64,000 bases of DNA from Zygnema cylindricum (GCA_037447655.1 JBBHKE010002980.1:62001-126000), one strand, 5' to 3'; positions 32,983 to 45,442 are shown, counted from the first letter of the stretch. Notes: a model not told the origin generated them from the letters alone. Made by a program: numbers and translations.

Positions 32983-35900
32983 CTATTCACTTAATCCCAC
33001 TGCGTCCCTACAATACTTCAGCTTATGAGCAGGAAGGGCTTTAGTGAGCATATCAGCAACCATTTTTGCATGGCATATAGCATAATTTAATCACTCTAGA
33101 GAACATTTTTTCCCTTACAAAATGTAATCTTACATCCATGTATTTGCTTTTGACGTGGTGACTTGGGTTAGAAGCAATGGCAATGGCAGCCTGGTTATCA
33201 CACTAGATCACCTGCATGTATCCCAATTCTTGCAACATGGATTTCACCCATAAGAGTTTTTTGAGGGCTGAGCTTGCTGCCATATATTCTGACTCCATCG
33301 TCGATTGTGCCGTGACCTTTTGAAGTTTGCTGCTCCAACAGCAAGTTCGGTTCCCAATTTGGAGAACGAATCCCGTGGTGGATTTTCGACTTTGCATGTC
33401 GCCATAGCTTGCATCACTCCATGTTTGCAGCTTCACTTCTCCTCCGCCTAGTGTGAGTTTGAGGTCTTTGGTTTCTGCCAAGTATCTTAAAACTCTCCTT
33501 GCTGCATCACAGTCAGATTTCCTCGGATTCTCTAGACTTCTGCTCAGTACCCCAACTGCTGCAGGAATATGCGGACGGGTACAATTCATGAAATATATTA
33601 AGTTTCCCACTATTTGTTTGTAAGGTATCACTGTCATAGGATCATCCTCCCTTGACTCAAAAATTTCACTGACAATAACACTTGGTTTTGTTTCTTCCCC
33701 CTCTAACTTATGCCGAAACTCCATTGGTGTTACACATCCTTTTGCCCCACGCATTCCATATTCATCTAACATGTTTCCAATAGCCTCTTTTTGAGTCAAT
33801 TTTATTAATCTGTTTTTCCTGTCCCTCTCTACCTGAATACCCAAAATATATTTTGCCTCATCGAGGTATTTCATCTCGAACCGTGATTTTAAAGCATTTT
33901 TGGTTTTGTTAATTCCAGCCATTGATTTGCTAACTAATAGTAGATCATCTACGTATACCGCTATACATACTATTCCATCCTCACCCTTTAGAACATAGAC
34001 AAAGTGATCAGAGCTTATCCTTTTAAAACCTAGACCAGTTAAGAATTCATCAAGTTTTAGATTCCATTGCCCCGGGGCCTGTTTTAGGCCGTACAATGAT
34101 TTTAACAGTTTACATACTAAGTGCTCTTTTCATGGTTTTGCATACATTTCAGGCTGCTGCATGTAAATGGTCTCCTCTAGTTCTCCATGCAAAAAGGCCG
34201 TCTTTACATCTATCAAATGTATTTCCATATCTTGTATAGCAGCTAGAGATAGCAAAATCCTAAATGTTGGAAATCTTACAACAGGAGAAAATGTTTATTC
34301 AAAGTCAATTCCTTTTTATTATAGCCATTTGCCACAAGTCTAGCCTTGTATCATTCAATGGTATTATCTAGATTTAACTTCACCTTGAATACCCATTTGC
34401 TGCCGATCGCTTTTCGATCCGGAGGAAGGTCCACAAGCTCTCATGTCTGAGCCTCCATGATCGACTTCATTTCATCGTTTGCCGCCTCGATCCATTGATT
34501 CAGCTCCAGTGATGAGAAGGCTTCCGGGATGGTTAGAGGCTCCCTTGAGGCTGCCGAGTAGGCAAAGTGAGAACTTGCTTGCAGGCGGCTACAGGATCTT
34601 CTCCCCCTCGGAAATTCTGAGGCTGAAATTGTCGGATTCCGTGCGTTGCGCTGGTTGCGCTGGTTGCGATCCTTAAGCAGTGACTGCTGTTGTTGCGCTT
34701 CGAAGCGAACTTGTTGTGGAACCCGATTATGTTCCGACTCCGGTGGTACCATTGGTGAATTTTGCATCTGTGGACAATATTATGGATGCTATCTAAAATG
34801 ACATATTCTTGTACTTTTTGCTGTTTCTGCTGCTCTGTCATTTTAAATTAGTCTATCGAGTCTAGTTCATCTTTGACAACGATGTTCTTTGCAAATTTTT
34901 TTTTTCTGTTTCTCAAAAACAAAGACTCTATAACCTTTAGAGTGATAATTGTATCCTAACAGAATTCCCTGCAATCCCTTAGGTTCCATTTTCCATCTAT
35001 CATTAGACGTATCCAAAATAAAACATTAATTCCAAAGACTTTGAAATGACTGACATCTGGTTTTCTACCCGTCCAGATCTCATAGGGAGTGGTTTTTACC
35101 GATCTGGAACCTATCTTATTTTTGATATAAACTGCACAATTTAATGCTTCTGCCCAAAATTTCGAATCTACGTCCTTATCCGCAAGCATGGACCTAGAGC
35201 TTTCTGTGATAGTTCTATTTAGTCTTTCTGAGACCCCATTCTGTTCCGGAGAGTATGGGACAGTCAATTTGTGACTTATACCTTCTTTGAGTAAGAAGTT
35301 TTCAAACTCTTTTGACGTATATTCTCCGCCATTGTCCGATTTGAGCTCCAGAATTGGCAAACCGTGTAGTTTCTCCGCCCACGCTTTGTAGTGTTGAAAA
35401 TGAGTGAAGACTTCACTCTTTTCTTTCATGAAGAAGACCTTAGTAAACCTTGAAAAATCATCTGTGAACGTAACCATATATTTCATCCCCCCAACAGATG
35501 GTACCTTTGCAGGGCCGAAAACATCAGAATGAATGAGTTGCAAAAGTTTCGCAGACCTATGTTCAGACTCCTGAGGAAACAGTAACTTGTGTATTTTTCC
35601 TAGTGCACATCCATCACACGTTTTAGGTGACTAGTTTGACAAAGTGACTCCTTCTATTTTACCTGCAGTGACCATCTTTTTCATACTATCGTAATTCACA
35701 TGGCCTAACCTTTTATGCCACAGCTCATTTGAGGATAATGCACCAGAATGCAAAACATCATTTTCTTTATTATCAGGCATATCCATTTGATACATTTTGC
35801 TGGCATTTCTTGTTCCTGTAACTGCAATTTTCCCATTTTTGGTAACAACCTGCCTGCCATGTTTCAGATTGACCTCAAACCCTTTACTTTCTACTAAAGA

Positions 35901-36180
35901 AGTTGAGATTTTTTTTTTTTTAAATCTGGGACATAGAGAACATTATGAAGAGTTCTCTTAACTGCCTTGCCCTCTACATCAACTAGCAAGGAGACATCTC
36001 CTACAGCCCGCGTTTGCACACTCATTCAACATGCATAGTAGATATTTTTCTTTGGTGTTGATTTCAGATTTTTGAAAACTGCCTTGTTCCAGCACATGTG
36101 GGTCGACGCTCCCGTGTCTATTATCCATCTATTGTCCTTAGCGCCCTCCATTGCTGCCGCCATAGCAAATAGATCATGAA
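32983..36180 (-). pseudogene. Element B pol: protease, integrase, RT, RNase H
   Basis: The protease region lies near 36090-36120 (WIIDTGASTHMCWN-like, D-T-G readable). The pre-integrase HHCC segment is near 35600-35730. Integrase frame 35543-34956 has HSDVFGP, KSDNGGEYTS and SPEQNGVSERLNR (DDE complete). The linker and RT start fall in frame 34767-34441. RT and RNase H frame 34096-33203 has SSDHFVYVLKGEDG, AVYVDDLLLVSKS (YVDD present), TWSDASYGDMQSRKSTTGF and STMESEYMAASSALK. A TAG at 32985 ends it, before the polypurine tract. Frameshifts and stops separate the frames. Confidence 0.9.
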
Positions 36181-37071
36181 TCTCCTCGTTAGAGAGTGAA
36201 AGTGACTCGTCCTGATGAGATGAACACGCCGAGAATAGCGTATTTCCTCGTTGTGATGATCCCTTGAAGCTTGATGAAACTGGCTCTGCTCTTATCTAGG
36301 CATGTATAGACCTGTTTCATTAGCTTTCTTAAGCTTAGGACAAAATTTGTATCCATGACCTTTTTCATTTTAATAAAAACAAGCATTGAAAGATTGTCTA
36401 TTTCCTCTTTGATTAAACTATCTAAACTGATTCTGATTCTGATTAAACTGATTTCTATGCTGATTAAACTGACATTTTTTGTCAAATTCTGTGTTAAATG
36501 CCTCTACTTATTTTTCACCATTAAGAATTTTAGAATCTGCCTCCTCTTCCAATATCTAATTAATAGCTAACTGTAGTGTCCAACTAGCTTTATCTTTTTG
36601 TTTCAGCCTATCAGACGTTGCTCTCATAGTATTAGGAAGACCCCTCTTTAGGAAAGCAGCCTGCTGAAACAGAGGAAAAGATCCGCCTGCACAAGCATGA
36701 GAATCTATTAGTATTCGAAATTTATTACAATATTGTGCCATAGTGCCACTCGTGTATTTGTAGTCCCAAATTCGTCCAGCCAAAAATAGTTCTTCCTGAT
36801 TATTAGCCTTTTCAAAATCATCCTTGAGAGATTTCTAGATATCGATCGCCTTTTTCATTTTTATCCGTGACATAGCCAATTCTTCTGAAATACAGAACTT
36901 CAAAATTGATCGAGCTTGCGAATTTTTTCTTTGACCAATACGGATCTGATTCCGCCAGTGAACCATCCAAAATATCCAAAAGATTCCATTTTCGAAGTGT
37001 ATTTCCACCATATCCCCCCAATACGTGTATTTTCCTCCCGAGAAAATAGGAATTCTTGATGATAGGCCCAT
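36181..37071 (-). pseudogene. Element B gag
   Basis: Frame 37071-36835 opens at the ATG in the PBS with MGLSSRIPIFSGGKYTYW. Frame 36783-36556 gives the capsid-like block (GRIWDYKYTSGTMAQYCNKF, then AAFLKRGLPNTMRA). The knuckle region, near 36340-36390 in the degraded CFYxNEKGHGYKFC, has lost its second Cys to a stop. An Asn/Gln-rich segment (NQNQNQF) precedes it, as in B'. Confidence 0.85.
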
Positions 37072-37075
37072 AACC
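37065..37075 (-). other. Half-tRNA primer-binding site of element B
   Basis: GGTTATGGGCC directly after the 5' LTR (11 matches, then T). It is shorter than the family A site but in the same register, with the gag ATG inside. Confidence 0.75.
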
Positions 37076-38029
37076 TATTGTTCTACGACCACTAGAGCAG
37101 GTGGAGCATCAGTAGTAGTAGTGGAAGTAGACATAATCTTACTAACAAAAGCTTATCAAGAATCCTATCAAACAACTATTTTATACAGCTCACCGAATCT
37201 GTTACAATAAGCCAAACTGCTTCAAACTATACCACTGTATAGAATATCACAAGGAATGACTTGATCCAACATACACCAAGATATGGAACTCAGAAGTTTC
37301 CCAAAAACAGTCTGCAGATTACACAGTCTGGAAGTCTGGATACATAAAATGTTCAACGTCCTAAGTCTTATACTCTTCAATATGTTGTCCTACTACATAG
37401 TGTTGCACCGCCGATACAAGTGTTCCTAAAAGATACATCCAAAAGAACTAAACTGGCACTAAGGTCTAAGTGCTCTTGATCACGCTAAAACTAATCTTTC
37501 ACTGTACAATCAATATTCCTGAGAATCCTATACAGGTGATTTGTTCAAATACTTGTCGCATGGCTTACTGACAATTGATTGGGTACATCCATCCGGTTGT
37601 TGCATAACATTTGTTAGCGAGTCACTTAATTATTCTCTTATGAATCTCGTCCGTTGACTCGATTCATATCAACCGTAGCAGCGCAGTCCAAATCATGATC
37701 ACATTCAAATATCTGCGGCTTCGTAGCAACTACGCTGTCTCATACCAAAAACAGCAGCAACTGCGTTTGTCTTGTTCCGTAGCAACCGCGTTGTTCGTTC
37801 CAAAATATCAGCAGTTGCGTTTGTCCTGTTGCGTCGTAGGCTGTGTTTTTCGGTACAGACCATATAAAAATAACCGCAGCTGCGCTTGTTCCATCTGCGT
37901 TGCAGCTGCGTTGTCGGTACCATTCAAAAAAACTTGCACTGTGCTTCAAGTGACGACGCGTGTCCCTATAGATCTATTTTTGCGCCGTCCAATAAATTTG
38001 CAAAGACTTAAAGCTATCCAAAAACAACA
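37076..38029 (-). repeat. 5' LTR of element B
   Basis: 954 bp, from TGTTGTTTTTGGATAGC to GTAGAACAATA. The last two bases should be CA, as in the 3' LTR. An ATG at 37133 (minus) opens a Ser/Thr-rich frame that heads into the PBS and gag but meets a TAG created at this altered LTR end. Confidence 0.9.
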
Positions 38030-38034
38030 AGTGG

Positions 38035-40815
38035 GAGCATTTAAAATTCTACTCAGAACTCCTACAGCTGCACCTAAATCTGGCCTGGTACAATTCATAA
38101 AATAGATTAGGCTTCCCACTACTTGCCTGTAACGAATAGTCTCCATGAACTTCTGTTCTTCAGGACTTAATTCCTCGTCTAAGACTATGACTCCTTCTTC
38201 CTCACTCCCCTCACTTCCTTTCTTTAACTCCATTGGAGTTGTACAACTATAAGTTTTATCCATCTGAAATTTTTCCTCCATGTTCCCTATTGCTTCCCTT
38301 TGAGTCAATCTTATAATTTTTCTTTTTCGGTCTCTTTCTACTTAAATTCCTAAAATATATTTTGCTTCCCCCATATCCTTTATTTCAAATCTCCCCTTAA
38401 GATCGGTTTTCAGTTTATAAATTTTTTCCATTGATTTACTTAAAACAAGCAAATCATCAAAATAAATTGCAATAAATATAACTCCTTCCTCATCTTCAAA
38501 AACATAGATTGAGTGATCTGAGCTGATCCGGATATATCCCAGACCGATAAGAAACTCATCAAGATTCTTATTCCACTGTCCAGGGGCCTGTTTCAAACCA
38601 TAAAGAGATTTAATCAGCTGGCATACCTTACTCTCCTCTCCTTCCTCCACAAATCCTTCGGGTTGTCGCATGAAGATCTCCTCTTTCAATTCTCCATGCA
38701 AAAAGGTTGTTTTGATGTCTATCTGGAGCACCTCCATGTCTTCCGCTGCTGCTAGACTGAGAAGTATGGGGATAGAGGGAAATCTGATGATCGAGGCAAA
38801 GGTTTCCTCGTAGCCGATTCTTTCTTTTTGTGTAATTCATTTTGCCACTACTCGGGCTTTGTAACGCTCAATGGTGTTATCTGGGTTCACTTTTAATTTG
38901 AAAACTCACTTACAAACCGATTGGTTTTCGGTTAGGTGGAAAGTCCACCAGCTCCCAAGTATCGGCTGCCATAATTGAGGCCATCTCCTCATTGATGGCT
39001 CTCTTCCACCGGTTCCTTTTTGGACAAGTCATCGCCTCTCTATAAATTTGAGGTTCATCTTGATGAGATAGTTTTGTTACCTTGTTATTAACGTGTTTTT
39101 CTTGTAATCTTTTGCTACTTCTCCTTCCCCCCTCAAAATTTGTGGCCGGAATAGATAGTTCTTGTGGGTTTTTTCAAACAATCTCGGCTTCTCCCCTATC
39201 CGTTGATTCCGAATCAATTTCCACCATGTCTTCCGCTTCGGGTTGAGTTGTCATTGGAGTTTCCGCAGCCGAGTCATTTTCGGTCTGATTTGTTTCGCAA
39301 GAATGTCATCTTATCTAAATCCCGGATAGTTAGGAAGCTCAAAGTCATCGGAATTTTTTGACTCAAATCCGATTTTTACTGACTTTGTATACTTGAAGGG
39401 ATCCACAGACTTTCCTTCATCCATAACTACTAGATGCTTTACTAAGATTATATCTTCTTTTTTTAGATCGTAAACTCTATATCCTTTAACATCCTCATCA
39501 TATCTTAATAAGTATCCCGGTTTTCCTTTAGGATCTAGCTTCCAATTAGACCGATCTATATCTAGACTCAATACTTGATTGCTGAAAACCTTTAAGTGAG
39601 ATATGTCTGGTTTCGGCCGGTCTATCTCTCATAAGGTGTTTGATCTTTTATACCTGAGGTAAGAACTATATTTTTTAGGTAATTAGCATAGTTCATTGCT
39701 TTTACCCAAAACCTTTTTCCTATCTTTTTATCGGACAACTTACTTCTAGCACTATCACTTAGTGTCCTATTTAATCGTTCAGCTACCCCATTCTGTTCCG
39801 GGTTTTTCTCGAACTGTCTTTTGGTGTTGAACTCCATCTTCCCTCAAAAAATTCTCAAACTGGTTAGAAGTATACTCTCCACCATTGTCACTTCTTACTC
39901 TCTTGATTGGAGTTTCATGGAGTTTTTCGCTCCATGCTTTATATTGTCTAAAACAATCCTGAGCTTCTGAATTGTTTTTCAAAAAATACACCCTGGAATA
40001 CCGAGACCAATCATCAGTTATAGTCATCATAAATCTATTCCTCCCTGGTGAGGGCACTTTGGCCGGCCCCTAAATATCTATGTGTACTAAATCTATAATT
40101 TTTTCTCCCTTATAAGTGGCATTTTTTGGGAAAGGTAATCTGTGTGCTTTACCTTGAGCACATTCACTACAATCACTTAGATTCTCGCTTTCACCGAATT
40201 GAATCCCTTCCACTACTACCATCTTTTTCATCTCTCTTAACTTATCTAGATTTACATGCCCAAGCCTCTTATGCCACAACATTATATCATGAACACCAAC
40301 ATAATAAAGTTTCTTATTTTCATTGCTTAAAATCAGCCTAAACATCCCTTGGCTACCTTTTTCAACAGTGAAAAAAACTTCCTCCTCAAAACTAGCAGTA
40401 AAGACTCCTTTCCTAGTGCTAGTATCAGAACCCTTATCATCTAATACAGACATAGAGATGAGGTTTTTGTTCAGCTCCGGAATAAACAATACATCAGAGA
40501 ATGTAACTATGGATGTCTTTCCTTCTACTAACACTTTTAGATCTACTGATCCTACAAAATAGTAGTGACTATCCTCCCATCCCCGTACACTATCTCTACG
40601 GTGGGAATCTTTCTTATCTTAGTGAACAGTTGTTTATCCTGACACATGTGCATGGAGGCACCTGAATCTACAATCCAGCCTGCTTCACCTTTCAATCCAC
40701 CGAAAGCACATTTTTGCTTTCGTGGAATTTCTACCTCGTTTGTCGCTTCCAACTCCTCATCCAATAGGAGCTCATCGTCCCCATCTTCGGATTTCACCTC
40801 ATGTACTTGTGTCAC
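38035..40815 (-). pseudogene. A2 protease, integrase and RT
   Basis: The protease is in frame 40815-40552 (GWIVDSGASMHMCQD). Pre-integrase frame 40534-40070 has LWHKRLGHVNLD and CSECAQGK. Integrase frames 40057-39311 contain RSDNGGEYTS, NPEQNGVAERLNR and GYLLRYDEDVKGYRVYDL. The RT lies in 38980-38342 (MEVLQIDIKTTFLHGE, then AIYFDDLLVLSKS, in which YVDD has become YFDD) and 38308-38035, where it is cut by element B. Several frameshifts occur. Confidence 0.9.
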
Positions 40816-40915
40816 AAGGGCCTTTTTCTTTCCTCTCGAGGTTCCACCGGTTTGCCCCTCCTTTAACCGAAGCTCGGTTAGCTAAGTGCCCTGCGCCATA
40901 TAGTGCCCTGGTTTC

Positions 40916-41803
40916 TTAAAGAAATGACATAAACCCTTTGGAGCCTTTGGTCTGAACTCGTCGTTCTGATTTTTTTTGTTCCGCCCCTCCGTAATTTTTG
41001 ACCGGTCTCCGGGAATCCTTGTTCCTCCAATCGGTCCCAGCTATCAAGGCTTGCCCACTCTTTCCTCCCCTTCGAATCTCAATTGTATTCTCCCGAACGA
41101 GAATCATTCCTACCAATGAGTTCTATATCCACCTTGAGTCCTGCAAGATCTACACACGGTTGACTATGTTCTCGAACTCATCGGGTAACTTCATCAGTAA
41201 ACAGTTAACCTTTTCTTTTTCACTAAAGTCTTTTCCAGCACTCTCTAGCTCCATGAAAAGTGTAGCAAGCTCAATGCAAAAATCGAACATCTTCCCCCCT
41301 TTGTATACATACTCCTTAACTTTGTGATCAGCCAACTGTTGTTGTTGAATCGTACCACTTCAGTACATTTGTATAAGAGCCCTCCAAAGATCAGATGCCC
41401 TTTCTACCTGCAAATGAGGACATGCAAGTTGTTGAGTAAGATGGAGGAGGATGAAGTGCTTTGCCGCCATATTATTGAAGTCCCAAGAATTAGTATTATT
41501 CTCCTCGTTCCTCGGAATAGGTGACATAAATGCCGAACCAGTTGCTATTGGTGTGGACGTCTCCTTCTCTTTTCCTTTGTCCAACACCTCTCCTTCCTTT
41601 GTCTCCTCTGTTGAAGATGGATCTGCATCTCTAGTGAATCTGCCTCTTGTAAAATCTGGAGGTATCCCAAGACTGGATAGACGCCGCACCCGTCCACTCC
41701 CTATTCCCCAAAACCGTTTCTCACATAGAGCTCCTGTCATCATACTTTCTCAAAATATGAAGCCAACTCCATTGAATATGGGCACCCTAGATGGTGGGCC
41801 CAT
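40916..41803 (-). pseudogene. A2 gag
   Basis: It opens at the PBS ATG (41803). Frames 41743-41360, 41335-41150 and 41116-40916 cover the N-terminal region (KRFWGIGSGRVRRLSSLGIP), the capsid-like part (KVKEYVYKGGKMFDFC, then LLMKLPDEFENIVNRV) and the pre-knuckle region. The knuckle itself (YMAQGT-like near 40890) is damaged. Confidence 0.85.
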
Positions 41804-41807
41804 AACC
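41795..41807 (-). other. Half-tRNA primer-binding site of A2
   Basis: GGTTATGGGCCCA abutting the 5' LTR, with the gag ATG within it. Confidence 0.85.
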
Positions 41808-43973
41808 TGCAACTCTGAGACCTCTATAGGACCTCAGAGTAGGCAGCTCACATGAAGCCTCTAGGATAACCCTGGCCCCTTTATATTTTTGCACGAATAA
41901 CTGCCACCCTGGCAAACAAAAACTCTGACCACCTTCACACCTGTGAAGGCAAGACTCCCTTGAGTCGATAGCAAAAAGAATCTCTGAATTTGCTCCTCTG
42001 AGGTGTAAGTTATGGAGGGTCATAGTTGACCTTTTGTACATAAGCTTTCTGGGAGAGAGGGTCCTATCTACCAAATTTTTCTAAGTCCTATCTCTCTCTA
42101 AAACTCTATCTACTGATGTACGACACCAATCATATTACAGGACCGTACATAAAGGTACAGCTGCTGGTGTACGTTATGTACGAACATTGTACGACATGAC
42201 CAAAATGTCGTCACGTGTCTTTTTCTAGATTCGTTTCCGTAATCGTTAGAGATGCCGAAATCCAATGTCGTGGTGCCACGTGTCACCGATGTGGCGGCGA
42301 ATATAAACCGCCGAAATCTTCTTTTGCGATCTTGGCATTTTTTCTGGCCGTCCGATTTAATGTCGATTTCAATTGTAGCCGTCATAAATATTAGCGATGT
42401 ATTTGTTTCGCTATCAAAAAAAATGCGCGGTACTTATTTATTCTCCGTACTCGTAATCCGTAATTTTCATAACTGACTATATGTATTCCATATATAGTTG
42501 CCTTTAAATGAATTAGCCTATATGTTAACGTTTATATATTTATTAAACCCTATATCGTTAACCACTAATCTTAGGCAAAATGGATGAGGCTACCGGCTGC
42601 CGGCGGCATTACCTATCCGTAGGTACCTGGATCAAATCCTGTAGGCGATAACTATCTTTTTAGTAAATAAACTACTTTACTACCCCGTAAATCTCTTGAT
42701 AGCATAGGCAGCCATGTCACTAACTTCTGTTGTCCATAGCCTATTTCAGCCATGGATTACTCTTGGAAGCACCACAAACTACACTTCAAACAGTTGTGTT
42801 TGCGACAGCATAGATTACCCCACAATCAACAAAATCACCTTAAACTACACCAATAGGCAGTATACTATAGAAAGTGTAAACTCCCAAAGTTATAGCCAAA
42901 TCCACTGAAGGATGAGGAAGATATAAGCTCCAAAGTTTCCCAAAAACAGCTGACAGTTTTGCAATCTAACAGCTTTGACTTCTCATAGAATCTCAGAGAT
43001 ATAACAGAATAGAATAAAACTGCACACACATATATATTCTATATCATAGAATAACTCCACAGAGTTTCACATGAAAGCTTCAAACACAGTGATCACACCA
43101 ACAGGTCAAAGATGCAAAAAACAGTCTGCCATTGCTTTGATAAACTTGACTGTGATAATCAAAATATTCTAAGTCCTACAAGTTATAATCAGAGAGTTCA
43201 CTACTGATTGTACGGAGGCATACCAGCCGTACGGTATCTGCTATCTACCTAAACTATTGTAAGTATACCTGAATAGTTCGAGGTATGTCAGCCTCAACAA
43301 ATCTAAACTAATAAACTAATTAGCAAAAAGACAAACCTATGTTGTACATAATATTTACATCGACATCTCCACAATCTTCGTACGTCAAAAACCCAGCTAC
43401 CACTAAGTAACCACTGAACAAATATAATTACTCACAATCTATACTTGTTATATTTTCCACAACTGCGTCAGCTGCTTTGTTCGTACGGATCATATCAAGT
43501 TAACTGCAGCTGCGTTGACTTGTCTACGTCGCAGCTGCTCTGTATCGGCGGCGCATATTCATCCAAAATAACCGCAGCTGCGTTATCATGTCTACGTCGC
43601 AACAGCGCCGTAGTGCCGGTGCCTGTTTCAACATTTGGTTTATTCCACATCGGTTCGCTTTGCGATCCGCCGTCCATTTGTCAATATTTCTTCACGCCAC
43701 TCAATGAGTCTTTTACATCACTTAAATTATATCCATTCGTTCGCTCAGCCAATCCATGAATCCATTCAAACCTCCACATTAAATTCCTTAGCGCACGAAC
43801 TGTCGCGTACGCACCAAACAAACTTTTCAAAACAACAACTTCCTTTACAACTTCTCAATGACTGCAACAAGTGTGGGAGTTGGAGAGAGAAGTTAGAGAC
43901 AGACTGCCTCGGCTTGTTTTCCTGCACTTTATTTTAGACCTAGAAAATACTAATAGAACCATCAATTTCTACA
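41808..43973 (-). repeat. 5' LTR of A2, split by a solo LTR
   Basis: The pieces are 41808-42727 and 43843-43973 (1,051 bp together). It has a dense GTAC block (42117-42210), G-box-like sequence gccacgtgtcac near 42275 and the antisense tRNA-like module at 42577-42650. Confidence 0.9.
42728..43837 (-). repeat. Family C solo LTR, TSD acttc
   Basis: 1,110 bp with TGTTGT...ACAACA termini and a 5-bp duplication acttc (42723-42727 and 43838-43842), inserted in the A2 5' LTR. It carries gcagctgcg-type motifs (43445-43615) like family B LTRs. Its right half resembles the arms of the palindromic LTR at 51286-52140. The orientation call follows the family B terminus pattern and the 52184-52307 fragment. 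Confidence 0.85.
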
Positions 43974-43978
43974 AGGAA

Positions 43979-44050
43979 ATGGGTCATCTTCGTAAGATAG
44001 TTGACGACAACAAAAATGAAGTCATAGCCATCCGGCGTTAGTGGAAGAGA
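43979..44050 (-). pseudogene. Ty3/gypsy integrase fragment, upstream part
   Basis: The minus strand reads SLPLTPDGYDFIFVVVNYL, then TKMTHF: the gypsy integrase segment that precedes the part at 23458-23781. The left cut is the A2 target site. The right cut is the start of the A'' 3' LTR at 44051. Confidence 0.85.
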
Positions 44051-44988
44051 TGTGATTCTGTTACCTCTATTGGTCCACAAATGTCTAACTTTTATGAAGC
44101 TTCTATGATAATATTTGCACTTTTGACTTTGGCAATAAATAAGTGCCACCATGGCACGCAAAAACACTAACTAACTAAACCCCTGTGTAGCTTAGACTCC
44201 CATGAGTCCAAAGCAAAAAGAATCACTAAATGTGCTCACCCGAGCAGTAAGTTATGGCCCGCCAAAGATGACATATAAATACAGAAGCACTCTGGGAGAG
44301 AGGCGACTACCTTGATTTTTTCTTAGTCCTAAGCTCCCTCTCTAAACCTACTACTAGTGTACCCTAACTAATCAAATGACTGTAAGGTAGAAGAAGGTAC
44401 AAGTACCGCTGTACTTCTTGAACAACCATAGTACGGCATGGCTGCTTCGGTGACGCGTGTTAGTTCTTGAGCCGTAGTTACTCCCCCCGTTATATCCGTT
44501 TTCCAACCATATCAAGCCATGTGTCGTTTGCCGACATTGGCTTGCAAATTGTCAAATGTCTGCTCCAGAATTTCGGCTCCTCTGCGAGCCGTCGATCGCG
44601 AACGACATTTGATTTCGTTTGTTGAAAATTAAATGTCGGTTCATATGGTACAATATGTCGTGCGTTACTGTACGTTTCACATTCATTTTGTTTCGTATGT
44701 GTCTTTGCGTCATTATTTAAATATTTATCACAAAGAACTGTTGTAATGATTTATCAAGACCTATTGGATAAGGCGAACGCCTACGCCGTACGACAATTAT
44801 CTAGTAGGTCACAAGATCAATTCCTATTGTTGGCATGATATCTTTTGCAGAGGCTTTGTCTTCTAGGTGTCTCTGTATCTGCCTAAGAGAGCCATGGTTG
44901 CGTGCTAGTTCTCAGTGACTACGACAAGTATGAGAACTACAAAATAACCATAGACAAAAAAATATAGAATATAAAATACCCTTTTTCA
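44051..44988 (-). repeat. 3' LTR of A''
   Basis: 938 bp. It begins TGAAAAAGGGTATTTTATA and ends GTAACAGAATCACA on the minus strand. It is most like the A' 5' LTR. The antisense tRNA-like module is near 44763-44835. The flanking agaga at 44046-44050 is gypsy sequence. Confidence 0.8.
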
Positions 44989-45005
44989 ACTCTCCCCCCT
45001 ATTTT

Positions 45006-45442
45006 CTAGTCTATCTTTTGCTTTAGTCCACACTTCTCTCTACAAAATATCAATTTGGGAGAAGGAACCGGCTTAGTCATCATATCTTCTACCATTTCTC
45101 CATCTAGTCTATATTCCAAACTAATAATTTTATTCTCAACCTTCACTCTAACAAAGCTCAACCGAATGTCCATGTGCTTTGCTTTAAAGTGGTGCTTAGG
45201 ATTTGCTGCAATTACAATCGCAGCTTGATTGTCACAAAATATCTTTTGCATCCACTTTTCATATATCCAAGTTCTTGAAGCAAAGATTTCACCCACATTA
45301 ATTCTTTCACAGCCAGACAAGAGGCCATATACTCAACCTCCATGGTGGGCAGAGCAATCACCTTTTCTTGCTTACTCCTCAAACAACAAGCCCTATTCCC
45401 AAAATAAAACACATACTCAAAAGTACACCTTCTCATCGCAGC
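45006..45442 (-). pseudogene. A'' RNase H remnant
   Basis: Frames 45448-45212 and 45320-45006 contain MRRCTFEYVFYFGNRACC, LPTMEVEYMASCLAVKELM, then IFCDNQAAIVIAANPKHHF and the DMMTKPVPSPK tail. One frameshift separates them. The N-terminal catalytic part is displaced to 49496-49536 by the insertion. Confidence 0.85.

Larger units (their letters stand above)
31843..38029 (-). mobile_element. Element B: full-length family B copia retrotransposon, TSD agtgg
   Basis: 6,187 bp. LTR termini are TGTTGT...ACAACA. The perfect target duplication agtgg lies at 31838-31842 and 38030-38034, in the RT of A2. The order on the minus strand is 5' LTR, PBS GGTTATGGGCC, gag, protease, integrase, RT, RNase H, a purine tract (AGGGGAG) and the 3' LTR. 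All frames carry lesions. It is related to B' and, through its LTR, to the family C solo LTR. Confidence 0.93.
23782..43973 (-). mobile_element. Element A2: complete but nested family A copia retrotransposon, TSD aggaa
   Basis: The ends are tgcaactctgag (23782) and ttctaca (43973), flanked by aggaa at 23777-23781 and 43974-43978. Removing its three insertions leaves about 6.45 kb, close to the 6,432 bp of A1. Those insertions are A1 in the 3' LTR, B in the RT and a C solo LTR in the 5' LTR. The gypsy integrase frame continues across the A2 target site once A2 and one aggaa are taken out. The LTRs are both 1,051 bp after removal of insertions. Confidence 0.92.
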
